A stretch of 64,000 nucleotides of DNA. Source: Megaustenia siamemsis. Taxonomy: Eukaryota; Mollusca; Gastropoda; Stylommatophora; Ariophantidae. Below the pieces are notes generated by a model. The model had not been told where the DNA came from. It searched no databases and worked only from the letters and a program-made list of their open reading frames with translations. The position numbers and the translations under genes were made by a program. Positions 11,006-21,890 of this stretch are shown in pieces (the first letter of the stretch is position 1; every line of letters starts with the position of its first letter). The DNA lies in NCBI GenBank assembly GCA_032433765.1, contig JAVIAB010000047.1:13906107-13970106 (forward strand), read 5' to 3'.

Positions 11006-11074
11006 ACAACAACTGTTTTCTCACACAATTGTCATCTTTTCTTTTAAACCGACCTGCATCGCTAGTAAACGTCC

Positions 11075-11225
11075 GTTCTTTCTTCCTAATTCCTCCCTCC
11101 CTTCCTTCCATCCTCCCTTCCTTCCTCCCTTCATCCCATCCTCCCTCCCTTACTTCCATCCTCCATTCCTCCCTTACTTCCATCCTCCCTGTCTTCCTTC
11201 CTTCCTTCCCTCCTCCCTCTCTTCA
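11075..11225. repeat. Pyrimidine-rich CCTT/CCTC microsatellite-like tract
   Basis: Imperfect CCTTCCT/CCTCCCT repeats on the plus strand, probably degenerate simple-sequence DNA. The short open frame across it (11029-11265) is low complexity (S, P, L) and unsupported. Confidence 0.8.
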
Positions 11226-11249
11226 TGTCTTAATTTCTGTGGCCTTCAG

Positions 11250-11480
11250 AAACTCTATGCTATAGTCATGAGTATACCTGTCTGAAAGACATCGCCAACG
11301 TTAGCTATTTTTTTTTAGATAGCTGAGTTGGCCGTGAGCTCAAGCGTTTGATTTTTCATGGCAAGGCGCTGTACCAAAGTGTACGGGTTCGACCTTGCTT
11401 CGGGCCATCTATTGTTCTTTGTCTTTTTGTTGATTGTTTGCCATTTTTTTCCCGAGCGTTGTAAACAAATCACCTCCTTT
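11250..11480 (+). mobile_element. SINE-4-like repeat with tRNA-like head
   Basis: The sequence GCTATAGTCATGAG ... GAAAGACATCGCCAA, then GATAGCTGAGTTGGCCGTGA, CATGGCAAGGCGCTGT and GTACGGGTTCGACC, recurs at 59392-59465 plus 59735-59868. The second half has an A-box-like AGCTGAGTTGG and a B-box-like GGGTTCGACC, followed by a T-rich tail (ATTGTTCTTTGTCTTTTTG). Two copies at distant sites support an interspersed repeat; assignment to SINE is inference. Confidence 0.6.
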
Positions 11481-11524
11481 AAATTGATTCGTTGATTTAT
11501 CGCCTCACAAGTTTCCTTATATAA

Positions 11525-12360
11525 TAATCATCATCATGTACCATACAGGTTGCAGTAGGCGATCATGTCCTTCCACAATCTTCATTCTACAGTGCATTGT
11601 ATCAGTTCTGTTGTTGACTGTTTTCCATGCCATGACACTAAGTTATCCAGTGTTTTCTCTATTTGTCGTCAGTGATCTCTCTTTCCCTTTATTTTGTCAG
11701 TTGTAACCAAGTATTCCAACTTTCCTCTTCTCATGATGTGACCGAAAAATGTTGATTGTTTCTTTCTGACATTTCTTAGGAGTTCCCTTTTTGTTTTGGC
11801 CTCTTTTAGAATTTCCTCGTTGGTCTTTTTAGCTGTTCAGGGAACTTTCAACATTCTTCTGAGAAATCCCATCTCTGTGGCCTGTAATCGTCTTTTCATT
11901 TGTTTGTTTACGGTCCATGATTCACTTCCATAGGTCAGAATTGCCTCTATATAGCACCGATGAATTCTCTTTATCACTTCTATTGACATAGATTTATTGC
12001 GTAAGGCACTTTTTATTTTCTGTAATGCTATTTTGGCCCGAGTTAGGCTGCTTGTTATTTCTATGGTGCATCTTCCATCTGATGTTATTATTGTGCCCAA
12101 GTATTTGATGCGTTGCACTTGTTTCAGATTTGTCCTGTTTATTTTTATTGCTGCACGCTGGTGATGATTGTTTCTAAGATATAACCATATCTACTTTTTT
12201 TCTTACTATTCAGACTTATACCTTTCTTGTTGCCTTCATTAACTATTATGTCTATCATTTCTTGTAGTTCATTCTTTGTCTCTGCTATTAAGACTGTGTC
12301 ATACGTATATCCCAAATTATTTATGTTGTGACCGTTGACTATACTAATATTCATTTATTA
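11525..12360 (-). mobile_element. LINE family B, longest copy (RT C-terminus plus tail)
   Basis: Read on the minus strand from 12354: NISIVNGHNINNLGY followed by YDTVLIAETKNELQEM, the reverse-transcriptase catalytic region in which the expected YADD reads YTYD. Then QRIKYLGTIITSDGRC, LTYGSESWTVNKQM and LRRMLKVP, and after frameshifts the GHIMRRGKLEY tail. The 3' end lies at 11525-11545 with ATCATCATG. The damaged catalytic box and frameshifts make it non-functional. Confidence 0.85.
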
Positions 12361-12755
12361 TTATTTGTCTTCAGAAGTCAATCCTTATAGACAAATATTG
12401 GGGAAACGGTGAAGACCTCAAACGTACCTTGTTTTCCCTGACGGTTGGTTGACACGGCTGGTGTCAACGTGTAAACAGATAACAGCACATGATCACTGAA
12501 GGAGAAGAAGTTCTAAGTAGGTTGACGACTTACCATGTTTATATTTTATATTATTAAAAGTGTCTGTTTTTTGTCTTGCCCCAAATGTCTGTATTCCGTG
12601 TAATCTACTTTACTCGATCAGCAAGAAGTAAATCTGTGTCATGTACACAATTTCAAATCACCCTACACTGAACGAACCACAAACCTGAAATAATCAAAAA
12701 CTAAACAAAAAGAAAAAAAAAAGACAATCCCCTGTAAACAAAACCTAAATTTAAA
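12361..12755. other. Unassigned AT-rich spacer
   Basis: Unique-looking sequence, A-rich at 12680-12760. No element, tRNA-like box or coding region recognised. Confidence 0.4.
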
Positions 12756-13282
12756 AGAAACTAATCTAAGTAGAACAGAGTTCAAAGTAAAAATTATCTA
12801 AGTAGAACAAAGTTCAAAGTAACAATAATCTAAGTAGAACAGAGTTCAAAGTAAAACATAATCTAAGTAGAACAGAGTACAAAGCAATAATAATCTAAGT
12901 AGAACAGAGTTCAAAGTAACAATAATCTAAGTAGAACAGAGTTCAAAGTAACAATAATCTAAGTAGAACAGAGTTAAAAGTAATAATAATCTAAGTAGAA
13001 CAGAGTTCAAAATAACAATAATCTAAGTAGAACAGAGTTCAAAATAACAATAATCTAAGTAGAACAGAGTTCAAAGTAACAATAATCTAAGTAGAACAGA
13101 GGTCAAAGTAACAATAATCTAAGTAGAACAGAGTTCAAAGTAACAATAATCTAAGTAGAACAGAGTTCAAAGTAACAAATATCTAAGTAGAACAGAGGTC
13201 AAAGTAACAATAATCTAAGTAGAACAGAGTTCAAAGTAACAATAATCTAAGTAGAACAGAGGTCAAAGTAACAATAATCTAC
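12756..13282. repeat. 32-bp minisatellite, about 16 units
   Basis: Unit of 32 bp with core TCTAAGTAGAACAGAGTTCA followed by AAGTAACAATAA. Variants include GGTCAAAG and AAAATAAC. It shares unit length but no sequence with the array at 2216-4524. Confidence 0.93.
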
Positions 13283-13367
13283 GATAAATGCACAAGAAGA
13301 ATAAAACAATCAAATTTGAGCAGCCAAACTAAACACAATTAAATATTATTGAAACGTAGCTCTGTTA

Positions 13368-13470
13368 AAAGGGGGGGGGGGGGGGCTAGGTAGTCAGTCC
13401 AGAGGTAAGGCGTCGACCTCTTAAATGGAAAGACGGATGTTCAAATCCAACCACAGAAGCTTAACATTTG
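13368..13470 (+). mobile_element. Short tRNA-like repeat after a G run
   Basis: A run of about 16 G (13370-13385) precedes CTAGGTAGTCAGTCCAGAGG, GTAAGGCGTCGACCTC and GTTCAAATCCAACC. Spacing and sequence resemble tRNA A and B boxes (B box GTTCAAATCC). A related head (GGTGGTCTAGAGGTAAGACG ... GATTCAATCAC) lies at 56806-56880. Probably a degenerate SINE head; too divergent to call a tRNA. Confidence 0.4.
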
Positions 13471-14000
13471 CTAAAACATAGGAGAAGTAAATAATGGTTT
13501 CTTTGCCGCGTTACCCACACATAATCTCGTGGGTATGGAGATCCGATGTCTAGACCTCTCGGATAAAAAAAACAAACTATCTTTACGACACATAATACCA
13601 TTGCTAGTGTATGTCGGGGGGCAACGATAGAACCCGAGGGATAAAGGCCGCTTGGTCAAGCAGTCGCCACGACGTGTGAGACACAGGATTTTTATTTCAA
13701 CCCCAATAGAAAAAATCCTTTCTGTCTACCGCGGGCTTCGAACACCGTACGCCGGTTTTTCAGCCAGCGGAACAGCGGTTTTAGCCGCACGGCCACACGC
13801 AGGAGGTCCCCTGTGTAGACGCGCACGGTAAAGAACTCCATGACATGACTTAATCCCCTTAAGCTGTGAGTTAACAGCTCTTTACATCGCGTTGCTTGTC
13901 TCTAGAAGTTTCATATCTTTCTTAACTGTTCTGTTCGTACAAGAAGTAACTGGCAATTGTAAGTTATGGTTGAGACGTCCTGTCTTCGTAGTCTAGCTAG
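13471..14000. other. Spacer with SINE-like remnants
   Basis: GAGATCCGATGTCTAGACCTC at 13538-13558 resembles the segment at 33025-33045 next to SINE-2. On the minus strand around 13830-13720 there is a tRNA-Ser-like string (GGCCGTGCGGCTAAAACCGC, then GGTGTTCGAAGCCC), probably another SINE head. No coding sequence is supported; the minus-strand 62-codon frame here is not conserved. Confidence 0.35.
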
Positions 14001-14004
14001 GTTC

Positions 14005-17000
14005 AAGTAGCGTAGCAACAAGTCGTTGACAGATTCTACCTGATAATGGCAGTGTAGCAACAAGTGGTGACAGATTCTAGTTCAAGTGGTGACAGATTCT
14101 ACCTGATAATGGCAGTATAGCAACAAGTGGTGACAGATTCTACCTGATAATGGCAGCGTAGCAACAAGTGGTGACAGATTCTAGTTGATAATGGCAGTGT
14201 AGCAACAAGTGGTGACAGATTCTAGTTGATAATGGCAGTGTAGCAACAAGTGGTGACAGATTCTAGTTGATAATGGCAGTGTAGCAACAAGTGGTTGACA
14301 GATTCTAGTTGATAATGGCAGTATAGCAACAAGTGGTTGACAGATTCTAGTTGATAATGGCAGTATAGCAACAAGTGGTGACAGATTCTACCTGATAATG
14401 GCAGTGTAGGAACAAGTGGTTGACAGATTCTAGTTGATAATGGCAGTATAGCAACAAGTGGTGACAGATTCTACCTGATAATGGCAGTGTAGCAACAAGT
14501 GGTTGACAGATTCTAGTTGATAATGGCAGTATAGCAACAAGTGGTGACAGATTCTACCTGATAATGGCAGTGTAGCAACAAGTGGTTGACAGATTCTAGC
14601 AGATAATGACAGTGTAGGAACAAGTGGTTGACAGATTCTACCTGATAATGGCAGTGTAGCAACAAGTGGTTGACAGATTCTAGCAGATAATGACAGTGTA
14701 GGAACAAGTGGTTGACAGATTCTACCTGATAATGGCAGTGTAGCAACAAGTGGTGACAGATTCTACCTGATAATGGCAGTATAGCAACAAGTGGTGACAG
14801 ATTCTACCTGATAATGGCAGTGTAGCAACAAGTGGTGACAGATTCTACCTGATAATGGCAGTATAGCAACAAGTGGTGACAGATTCTACCTGATAATGGC
14901 AGTGTAGCAACAAGTGGTTGACAGATTCTAGTTGATAATGGCAGTGTAGCAACAAGTGGTTGACAGATTCTACCTGATAATGGCAGTGTAGCAACAAGTG
15001 GTGACAGATTCTACCTGATAATGGCAGTATAGCAACAAGTGGTGACAGATTCTACCTGATAATGGCAGTGTAGCAACAAGTGGTGACAGATTCTACCTGA
15101 TAATGGCAGTATAGCAACAAGTGGTGACAGATTCTACCTGATAATGGCAGTGTAGCAACAAGTGGTTGACAGATTCTACCTGATAATGGCAGTATAGCAA
15201 CAAGTGGTGACAGATTCTACCTGATAATGGCAGTATAGCAACAAGTGGTGACAGATTCTAGTTGATAATGGCAGTGTAGCAACAAGTGGTGACAGATTCT
15301 AGTTCAAGTGGTGACAGATTCTAGTTGATAATGGCAGTATAGCAACAAGTGGTGACAGATTCTAGTTCAAGTGGTGACAGATTCTAGTTGATAATGGCAG
15401 TATAGCAACAAGTGGTGACAGATTCTAGTTGATAATGGCAGTGTAGCAACAAGTGGTTGACAGATTCTAGTTGATAATGGCAGTGTAGCAACAAGTGGTG
15501 ACAGATTCTAGTTCAAGTGGTGACAGATTCTAGTTGATAATGGCAGTATAGCAACAAGTGGTGACAGATTCTAGTTGATAATGGCAGTATAGCAACAAGT
15601 GGTTGACAGATTCTACCTGATAATGGCAGTATAGCAACAAGTGGTGACAGATTCTACCTGATAATGGCAGTATAGCAACAAGTGGTTGACAGATTCTACC
15701 TGATAATGGCAGTATAGCAACAAGTGGTGACAGATTCTACCTGATAATGGCAGTATAGCAACAAGTGGTTGACAGATTCTACCTGATAATGGCAGTATAG
15801 CAACAAGTGGTGACAGATTCTACCTGATAATGGCAGTATAGCAACAAGTGGTGACAGATTCTAGTTGATAATGACAGTGTAGCAACAAGATGTCAAAAGA
15901 TTCTAGCTGATAATGACAGTGTAGGAACAAGATGTCAAAAGATTCTAGCTGATAATGACAGTGCAGGAACAAGATGTCGACAGATTCTAGCAGATAATGA
16001 CAGTGTAGCAACAAGTGGTCGACAGATTCTAGCAGATAATGACAGTGTAGGAACACGATGTCGACAGATTCTAGCTTGTAATGACAGTGTAGCAACAAGA
16101 TGTCGACAGATTCTAGCTTGTAATGGCAGTGTAGCAACAAGATGTCGACAGATTCTAGCTTGTAATGACAGTGTAGCAACAAGATGTCGAAAGATTCTAG
16201 CTGATAATGACTGTGTAGGAACAAGATGTCGATAGAATCTAGCTTGTAATGACAGTGTAGCAACAAGATGTCGAAAGATTCTAGCTGATAATGACAGTGT
16301 AGCAATACGATGTCCACAGATTCTAGCTGATAATGACAGTGTAGCAACACGATGTCGAAAGATTCTAGCTGATAATGACTGTGTAGGAACAAGATGTCGA
16401 CAGATTCTAGCTTGTAATGACAGTGTAGCAACAAGATGTCGACAGATTCTAGCCGATAATGACAGTGTAGCAACAAGATGTCGATATATTCTAGCTTGTA
16501 ATGACAGTGTAGCAACAAGATGTCGAAAGATTCTAGCTGATAATGACTGTGTAGGAACAAGATGTCAATAGAATCTAGCTTGTAATGACAGTGTAGCAAC
16601 AAGATGTCGAAAGATTCTAGCTGATAATGACTGTGTAGGAACAAGATGTCGATAGAATCTAGCTTGTAATGACAGTGTAGCAACAAGATGTCGACAGATT
16701 CTAGCTGATAATGACAGTGTAGCAATACGATGTCCACAGATTCTAGCTGATAATGACAGTGTAGCAACACGATGTCGACAGATTCTAGCTGATAATGACA
16801 GTGTAGCAACAAGATGTCGACAGATTCTAGCTTGTAATGACAGTGTAGCAACAAGTGGTCGACAGATTCTAGCTTGTAATGACAGCGTAGCAACAAGTGG
16901 TCGACAGATTCTAGCTTGTAATGACAGCGTAGCAACAAGTGGTCGACAGATTCTAGCTTGCAATGACAGCGTAGCAACAAGTTGTCGATTGATTCTAGGT

Positions 17001-17182
17001 AATAATGGCAGTGTAGCAACAAGATGTTGACAGATTCTAGCTGATAATGGCAGTGTAGCAACAAGTGGTCATCAGATTCTAGCTGATAATGGCAGTGTAG
17101 CAACACGTAGTGGATAGATTCTAGCTGATAATGGCAGTGTAGCAACAAGTGGTGGACAGATTCTAGCTGATAATGGCAGTGC
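14005..17182. repeat. 41/42-bp minisatellite, about 76 units in two domains
   Basis: Unit core GATAATGGCAGTGTAGCAAC followed by AAGTGGTTGACAGATTCTA. In the left domain (14005-15870) 42-bp units (GTGGTTGAC) mix with 41-bp units (GTGGTGAC) and with partial units (TTCAAGTGGTGACAGATTCT), so no long frame persists. In the right domain (15870-17182) units are almost all 42 bp with cores GATGTCGACAGATTCTAGC and TAATGACAGTG. Because 42 is a multiple of three, a 466-codon minus-strand frame of 14-residue repeats stays open at 15820-17220; see rejected items. Confidence 0.95.
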
Positions 17183-17411
17183 CTACACTTAGATTTATGC
17201 TGAGGGTCTAGCCTATGCAAGTGTCAATGAACCCTTGACAGCTGAAATAGAAAAGAGTCGGATATAGATTTGGCCGCTGTCAGCGCAAAATTATCAGCAA
17301 AACCCGCAGTAATCCAAGGTCGTGCTACGGAGTTCACGCATGTGGGCCAGAATTCTCCTCGAATTTCCTCAAGATTCTTAAGAAGGTTATCGGGGCACCT
17401 GTAAATTCCGT
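17183..17411. other. Short unassigned spacer
   Basis: Unique sequence between the 42-bp array and SINE-1. No recognisable element or gene. Confidence 0.4.
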
Positions 17412-17668
17412 GGAGCCGCAATAGCTCAGTGGTTAGTGAACTGGATTACAAAGGACATGAAGTCTGGTTCGATCCTGATCGACGGGTTCACCCAGCCTTA
17501 AATAAGCACATGATTATTTTCCGGGAAAGTAAAGCGGCTTGGATGTAATCCTTACCACATTTCCCCAACAATCATGTGCCGAAGGTCTACAAAAATTATG
17601 TTCACAAACACCATATTCCCTATGCGCCACTTGGTTTGACGGGGTTCTCTACTTTTTATTTTATTTTA
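17412..17668 (+). mobile_element. SINE-1 copy
   Basis: Begins GGAGCCGCAATAGCTCAGTG with both Pol III box-like motifs (GTTCGATCC near 17469) and continues through CACCCAGCC, AAGTAAAGCGGC, ATCATGTGCCGAAGG and CCATATTCCCTATGCGCCAC. It ends in a T-rich tail. More divergent than the copies at 47122 and 59880. No clear TSD was found. Confidence 0.82.
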
Positions 17669-17778
17669 TTGATTCATCCGGTCTGCAGTGATGATGAACC
17701 CAACAAACAACAAAACACTTCCTCTTCTGTCTCTTTTTGATCACTATCTGATTCATGTTCACAAAAGTAGACAGGGTG
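17669..17778. other. Short unassigned spacer
   Basis: No feature recognised between SINE-1 and SINE-2. Confidence 0.35.
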
Positions 17779-18128
17779 TTTTTTTTTTTTTTTTTTTTTT
17801 TTTTTGCGTTCGTCAGCTTTCAATTCGGGCGAAGTCCGTAGAGTCTAGGAACTGAATTTTGTGCGTTAATTCTTCATCCCTGGCAGTCGTATGCACAGGG
17901 GTCCTTCACCGCGCAGGCAGATAACTCCGACTTCCGAGTTATTCATATTTTTTTTTTCGTCGATGAGTAATTGACCTTTCAATCTGGGCCTCTCTCCTAA
18001 GACCAGGGGTGGTTACCGAGGAGAGAAATCACAAATAAAAATCCCAACAGGTGCAACCGAGATTTGAATTCACGACCTCTTTGTCTCGAGGCCGGGGTCT
18101 TGCCTCAAGACCAATCAGTTTCCTTGCC
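17779..18128 (-). mobile_element. SINE-2 copy with A-rich tail
   Basis: On the minus strand the order is a tRNA-like head (GAGGCAAGACCCCGGCCTCG, B-box-like TGAATTCAAATCTCGG), a body with GATTTCTCTC and GGTAACCACCCCTGG, the segment around AAGTCGGAGTTATCTGCCTG, then GGACTTCGCCC and GCTGACGAACGC and an A tail. The tail appears as T27 at 17779-17805. It shares the whole layout with 32668-33012, 37410-37735 and 48225-48558. Confidence 0.82.
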
Positions 18129-18129
18129 C

Positions 18130-18395
18130 GGTGTATGTCTGTGTATGTCTGTGTATGTCTGTGTATGTCTGTGTATGTGTGTGTGTGTGTCTGTGAGTGT
18201 GTGTATCTGTCTGTGTGTATTTGTGTGTGTGTATCTGTGTGTATTTGTGTGTGTGTGTTTGTGTGTTTGTCTGTATCTGTGTGTGTGGGTGTATGCGTGT
18301 TTGTGTGTCTATGTGTTTGTGTATCTGTGTTTTTTATGCGTGTCTGTGTGTATGTCTGTGTGTTTGCGTATCCGTGTGTCTGTGTGTGGCTGTAT
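18130..18395. repeat. TG-rich microsatellite / short tandem repeat
   Basis: TGTGTATGTC units at 18133-18175 grade into irregular GT repeats (TGTGTGTCTGTGTG). All frames on both strands stay open over 100 codons, giving cysteine/valine-rich or threonine/histidine-rich peptides. That is expected for GT repeats and is not evidence of a gene. Confidence 0.93.
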
Positions 18396-18494
18396 TTGAG
18401 ATTTCCTTGGGACATCCAACCAGCTTGCGGATGATGTGTGTTTGTGCTGGTCACACTCCGTTCACCAACCGATTAAAAATGTTCCAGTAAACTT

Positions 18495-19575
18495 CGCCTA
18501 CACTAAACAAACACTGCCTACACTAAGCACAGCCTACACTAAGCACTGCCTACACTAAGCACTACCTACACTAAGCACTACCTACACTAAGCACTGCCTA
18601 CACTAAGCACTGCCTACACTAAGCACTGCCTACACTAAGCACTGCCTACACTAAGCACTAACTACACTAAGCACTACCTACACTAAGCACCGCCTACACT
18701 AAGCACCACCTACACTAAGCACCGCCTACACTAAGCACCGCCTACACTAAGCACCGCCTACACTAAGCACTGCCTACACTAAGCCCCGCCTACACTAAGC
18801 ACCGCCTACACTAAGCACTAACTACACTAAGCACTACATACACTAAGCACTGCCTACACTAAGCACTACCTACACTAAGCACTGCCTACACTAAGCACTG
18901 CCTACACTAAGCACTGCCTACACTAAGCACTAACTACACTAAGCACCGCCTACACTAAGCACTGCCTACACTAAGCACTACCTACACTAAGCACCGCCTA
19001 CACTAAGCACTACCTACACTAAGCACTACCTACACTAAGCACTACCTACACTAAGCACCGCCTACACTAAGCACTACCTACACTAAGCACCGCCTACACT
19101 AAGCACCACCTACACTAAGCACCGCCTACACTAAGCACTACCTACACTAAGCACCGCCTACACTAAGCACTACCTACACTAAGCACCGCCTACACTAAGC
19201 ACTACCTACACTAAGCACTGCCTACACTAAGCACTACCTACACTAAGCACTACCTACACTAAGCACCGCCTACACTAAGCACTACCTACACTAAGCACCG
19301 CCTACACTAAGCACTACCTACACTAAGCACCGCCTACACTAAGCACCGCCTACACTAAGCACAGCCTACACTAAGCACTACCTACACTAAGCACCGCCTA
19401 CACTAAGCACTACATACACTAAGCACTGCCTACACTATGCACTACCTACACTAAGCACTGCCTACACTAAGCACTGCCTACACTAAGCACTAACTACACT
19501 AAGCACTACCTACACTAAGCACCGCCTACACTAAGCACTGCCTACACTAAGCACTACCTACACTAAGCATTGTTC
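18495..19575. repeat. 16-bp minisatellite, about 67 units
   Basis: CTACACTAAGCACTGC and its variants CTACACTAAGCACCGC, CTACACTAAGCACTAC and ACTACACTAAGC repeat with a 16-bp period (phase markers 18601, 18617). Variants alternate irregularly, with a run of TAC/CGC alternation at 19000-19330 that suggests a 32-bp higher-order unit there. Confidence 0.95.
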
Positions 19576-19589
19576 ACACTAACTATCAT

Positions 19590-20248
19590 CATCGATACGT
19601 ACCTTTTCAGCTGGCATAGGTGATCATGTCTCTCCAAAACTGTCTATAGCTACAGCTGTTTATCAACTCTGTTGTTGACATCCCACTAAACCATTCTTTT
19701 TAATAAACGTCCATCTTTCTCTTTCTTACGAGACTTGAACCGGCGTCTTAGGAAGCGAGTTTCCACCCATACTTTGCTCGGCCGCCTATACAGAAATGTT
19801 AAGAGATTTCTGGATAGTGTCTCCTCAAGCATCGAAACTCACGATGCGAGACGACATTCCTCACCGTCCCAGGGTAATACCCTGGTACCCATTTCTGCCA
19901 ACGGCTGGGTCGACCGTGGAGGTATTTTTCTTTACCAACCACGAGTACAATTCACACTGCTCCCAGCGGGAATCGAACACGGGTTGTCCGAATGTCGGTA
20001 GCCCAGTCGTGTGGTTTTCGCAACTAGGCTACCTAGGACCCCCAAATCGTCCATCTTTTTACTGGGCTTCTCCATATTTCCACTTCCGCTTATTTTTCCT
20101 GTTGTCACAATATAATCCATCTGTCCATTTCCTATTATATGGCCATAGCATTATCACTGCTGCATTTTATTTAATGCTTGAAATCAGCTGTCCATTTTGA
20201 TTTTTCCTCTTTTAGAATCTCATCATTTCTCCTTGTATCACCGTACTT
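19590..20248 (-). mobile_element. LINE 3' fragment related to family E, interrupted by SINE-3
   Basis: The plus strand shows the LINE 3' end (GTACCTTTTCAGCTGGCATA, GGTGATCATGTCTCTCCAAA) followed by CTGTTGTTGACATCCC and TTCTTT-rich sequence that match the family B/E tail in antisense. The match resumes after the SINE at 20048 (CCTGTTGTCACAATATA, TATATGGCCATAGCATT). It runs up to the left end of the DNA transposon at 20249. The continuation right of 22360 was not recognised. Confidence 0.65.
19719..20047 (-). mobile_element. SINE-3, full length, perfect 11-bp TSD
   Basis: CGTCCATCTTT lies on both sides (19708-19718 and 20048-20058), so the boundaries are exact to within a few bases. On the minus strand the right end has an A-box-like TAGCCTAGTTGCG and a B-box-like GTGTTCGATTCCC, then a body with TGGGTACCAGGG and TCGCATCGTGAGTTTCGA. 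The plus-strand open frames across it (19735-20200) are unsupported. It interrupts a LINE fragment. Confidence 0.88.
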
Positions 20249-20350
20249 TAGCTTGTTTCATAACTCGTGCCCAACTTTTAAAATCGATAGCTTTTTAACC
20301 GCTTGTTGTAAGTTGTTCAAAATTTGCATGTAAAGTTATAATGATTAGAA
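20249..20350 (+). repeat. Left TIR of the DNA transposon with TA
   Basis: TA at 20249-20250 followed by the left terminal inverted repeat, which includes CGTGCCCAACTT (20266-20277). That block is shared exactly with the right end in inverse orientation. The inner half matches the right TIR only loosely, so the effective TIR length is uncertain (27 to about 100 bp). Confidence 0.82.
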
Positions 20351-20633
20351 CCCAACAGGGAATTAATTTCATTTAAAAAAAACATTTGGTTATTATTGTT
20401 GCTTATTTGATTTATATAAATTTATAATGACCCATTGATGTAGTCAAAAATTAATGTTTACAGTATTTTAAGTTGAAAATAGCGAGTAAAAATCCATACA
20501 CGGTAAAATTGACGTGTTTGCACGCTTTTACCGTGGTTTTTTGACACAATTAGACACTTGTAAAAAACACGAGAAATTGTGTGTTCCATTTCCGTTCATT
20601 CATAGGTGTAGACGTCGAACAATAACATTTATC

Positions 20634-21890
20634 ATGAGTCTTAAAATGAAATTCTGCAGTTTACAAAACATCGCAATAAAAATGTATGACTATTTTTGCA
20701 AAGAGGCTAAACGAGGAAGATTATTTCATTCTTTAGAAAACCCTGAGAATAGGACAAGACACATTTTGGATTTATCTAAACGGTCATTTAATCGCTGGAT
20801 TCAAGCACGTGACCGTCAATGTTCAAAATATACAAAATCACAAGGAAGAGCAAAAATGTTGGATAATTTCGACAGTGAACTGATTAGAAGTGAAATTCGC
20901 AAAATGTTGGGTTTGAATGAAACTGTTACAATAAGAAAATTAAAAGTATCGCTGAAAAAGAACAACAGTATTGAAATATCAAAGTCTACATTATGGAGGA
21001 ATATGAGAGCTGCAGGCTTTACATTCAAAAAGTATTCCAATGGACGAAACATCATCTGTGAGAAGCCACATATAGTAGTCATGAGAAGCAAGTACTTACG
21101 TGAAGTAAAAGAGGTGCGCAAGCAAGGTTATGATATTGTGTACTTGGATGAAACATGGATCAATGCTCACCACACTAACCAAAGGGAATGGCAGTCATCA
21201 GATGGAAAGATTAAGAGATTAATACCTAGCAGCAAAGGACAGCGCTTGATAATTGCTCATGCAGGTAGTCGACAACATGGACTAATACAGAATGCAGAGC
21301 TCATTTTTCTTTCAAAATCCATAGACAATCGGGATTATCACTCTGAGATGAATGGTCACATATTTAGACATTGGATTGAAAATTCTGTTCTCCCATCACA
21401 AGATCGACCATCTTGCCTAATAATGGACAATGCAGCGTACCACAACATTGTTGCACTTGAGGATAAAGTCCCGACGTCATCCAGTACAAAAGATGCTATT
21501 AAGATATGGCTCACAAAGGAGCACATACAATTTAATAACATGTACTTAAAACCTGAATTACTATCTCTAGTAAAGCAAAAACAAAGGACAAAGATTTTCC
21601 AAATAGATAAGATTATCCAAGAGCACGGTCATATAAGTTTGAGGCTGCCACCTTACCATGCTCATTTAAATCCAATAGAACTAATCTGGGCAAAATTAAA
21701 AGGACAAGTGGCAGATGAAAATACAACATTCAAAATATGCGATGTAAAGACTCTTGCTAATCTCGCTTTATTAAATATAGACAAAGATTATTGGGCTAAA
21801 TGTGAAGACCACGTCTTAAAACAGGAAGAGGAATATTGGAAAAATGATGGTTTGTGGAATGTTCAACCCAAACAGTTATTAATCTTTTAG
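20634..21890 (+). CDS. DD83E transposase, intact (Sailor-like)
   Basis: 418 residues from the first ATG of the frame (20634; A at -3). The upstream extension to 20514 begins with GTG and is unlikely in an animal. Residues 7-65 look like a first helix-turn-helix region and 78-132 like a second (VTIRKLKV ... ISKSTLWRNMRAAGF), a paired DNA-binding layout usual for Tc1/mariner relatives. The DDE_3-type catalytic core has D172 in YLDETWIN, D265 in IMDNAAYH and E349 in LNPIELIWAKLKG. Spacing between D265 and E349 is 83 residues, against 34-41 in Tc1/mariner. The extra segment has TKDAIKIWLTKEHI and LKPELLSLVK, resembling a small helical SAP-like module. There are no stops or frameshifts, so it may be functional. 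It would act in the nucleus, binding the TIRs and cutting at TA sites. Confidence 0.92.
   Translation: MSLKMKFCSLQNIAIKMYDYFCKEAKRGRLFHSLENPENRTRHILDLSKRSFNRWIQARDRQCSKYTKSQGRAKMLDNFDSELIRSEIRKMLGLNETVTIRKLKVSLKKNNSIEISKSTLWRNMRAAGFTFKKYSNGRNIICEKPHIVVMRSKYLREVKEVRKQGYDIVYLDETWINAHHTNQREWQSSDGKIKRLIPSSKGQRLIIAHAGSRQHGLIQNAELIFLSKSIDNRDYHSEMNGHIFRHWIENSVLPSQDRPSCLIMDNAAYHNIVALEDKVPTSSSTKDAIKIWLTKEHIQFNNMYLKPELLSLVKQKQRTKIFQIDKIIQEHGHISLRLPPYHAHLNPIELIWAKLKGQVADENTTFKICDVKTLANLALLNIDKDYWAKCEDHVLKQEEEYWKNDGLWNVQPKQLLIF

Noticed and set aside
15820..17220. 466-codon minus-strand frame of 14-residue HCHYQLESVDILLL-type repeats
   Set aside because: It is a 42-bp minisatellite whose unit length is divisible by three. 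Another frame of the same region (16565-16963) is also open, non-synonymous changes are common, and the left half of the same array has no frame.
18029..18490. Overlapping Cys/Val-rich and Thr/His-rich frames
   Set aside because: Artefacts of GT/CA repeats; open in several frames at once.
20514..20633. N-terminal extension of the transposase frame to 20514
   Set aside because: It begins with GTG, not ATG; the first in-frame ATG is at 20634 and the conserved part starts just after it.
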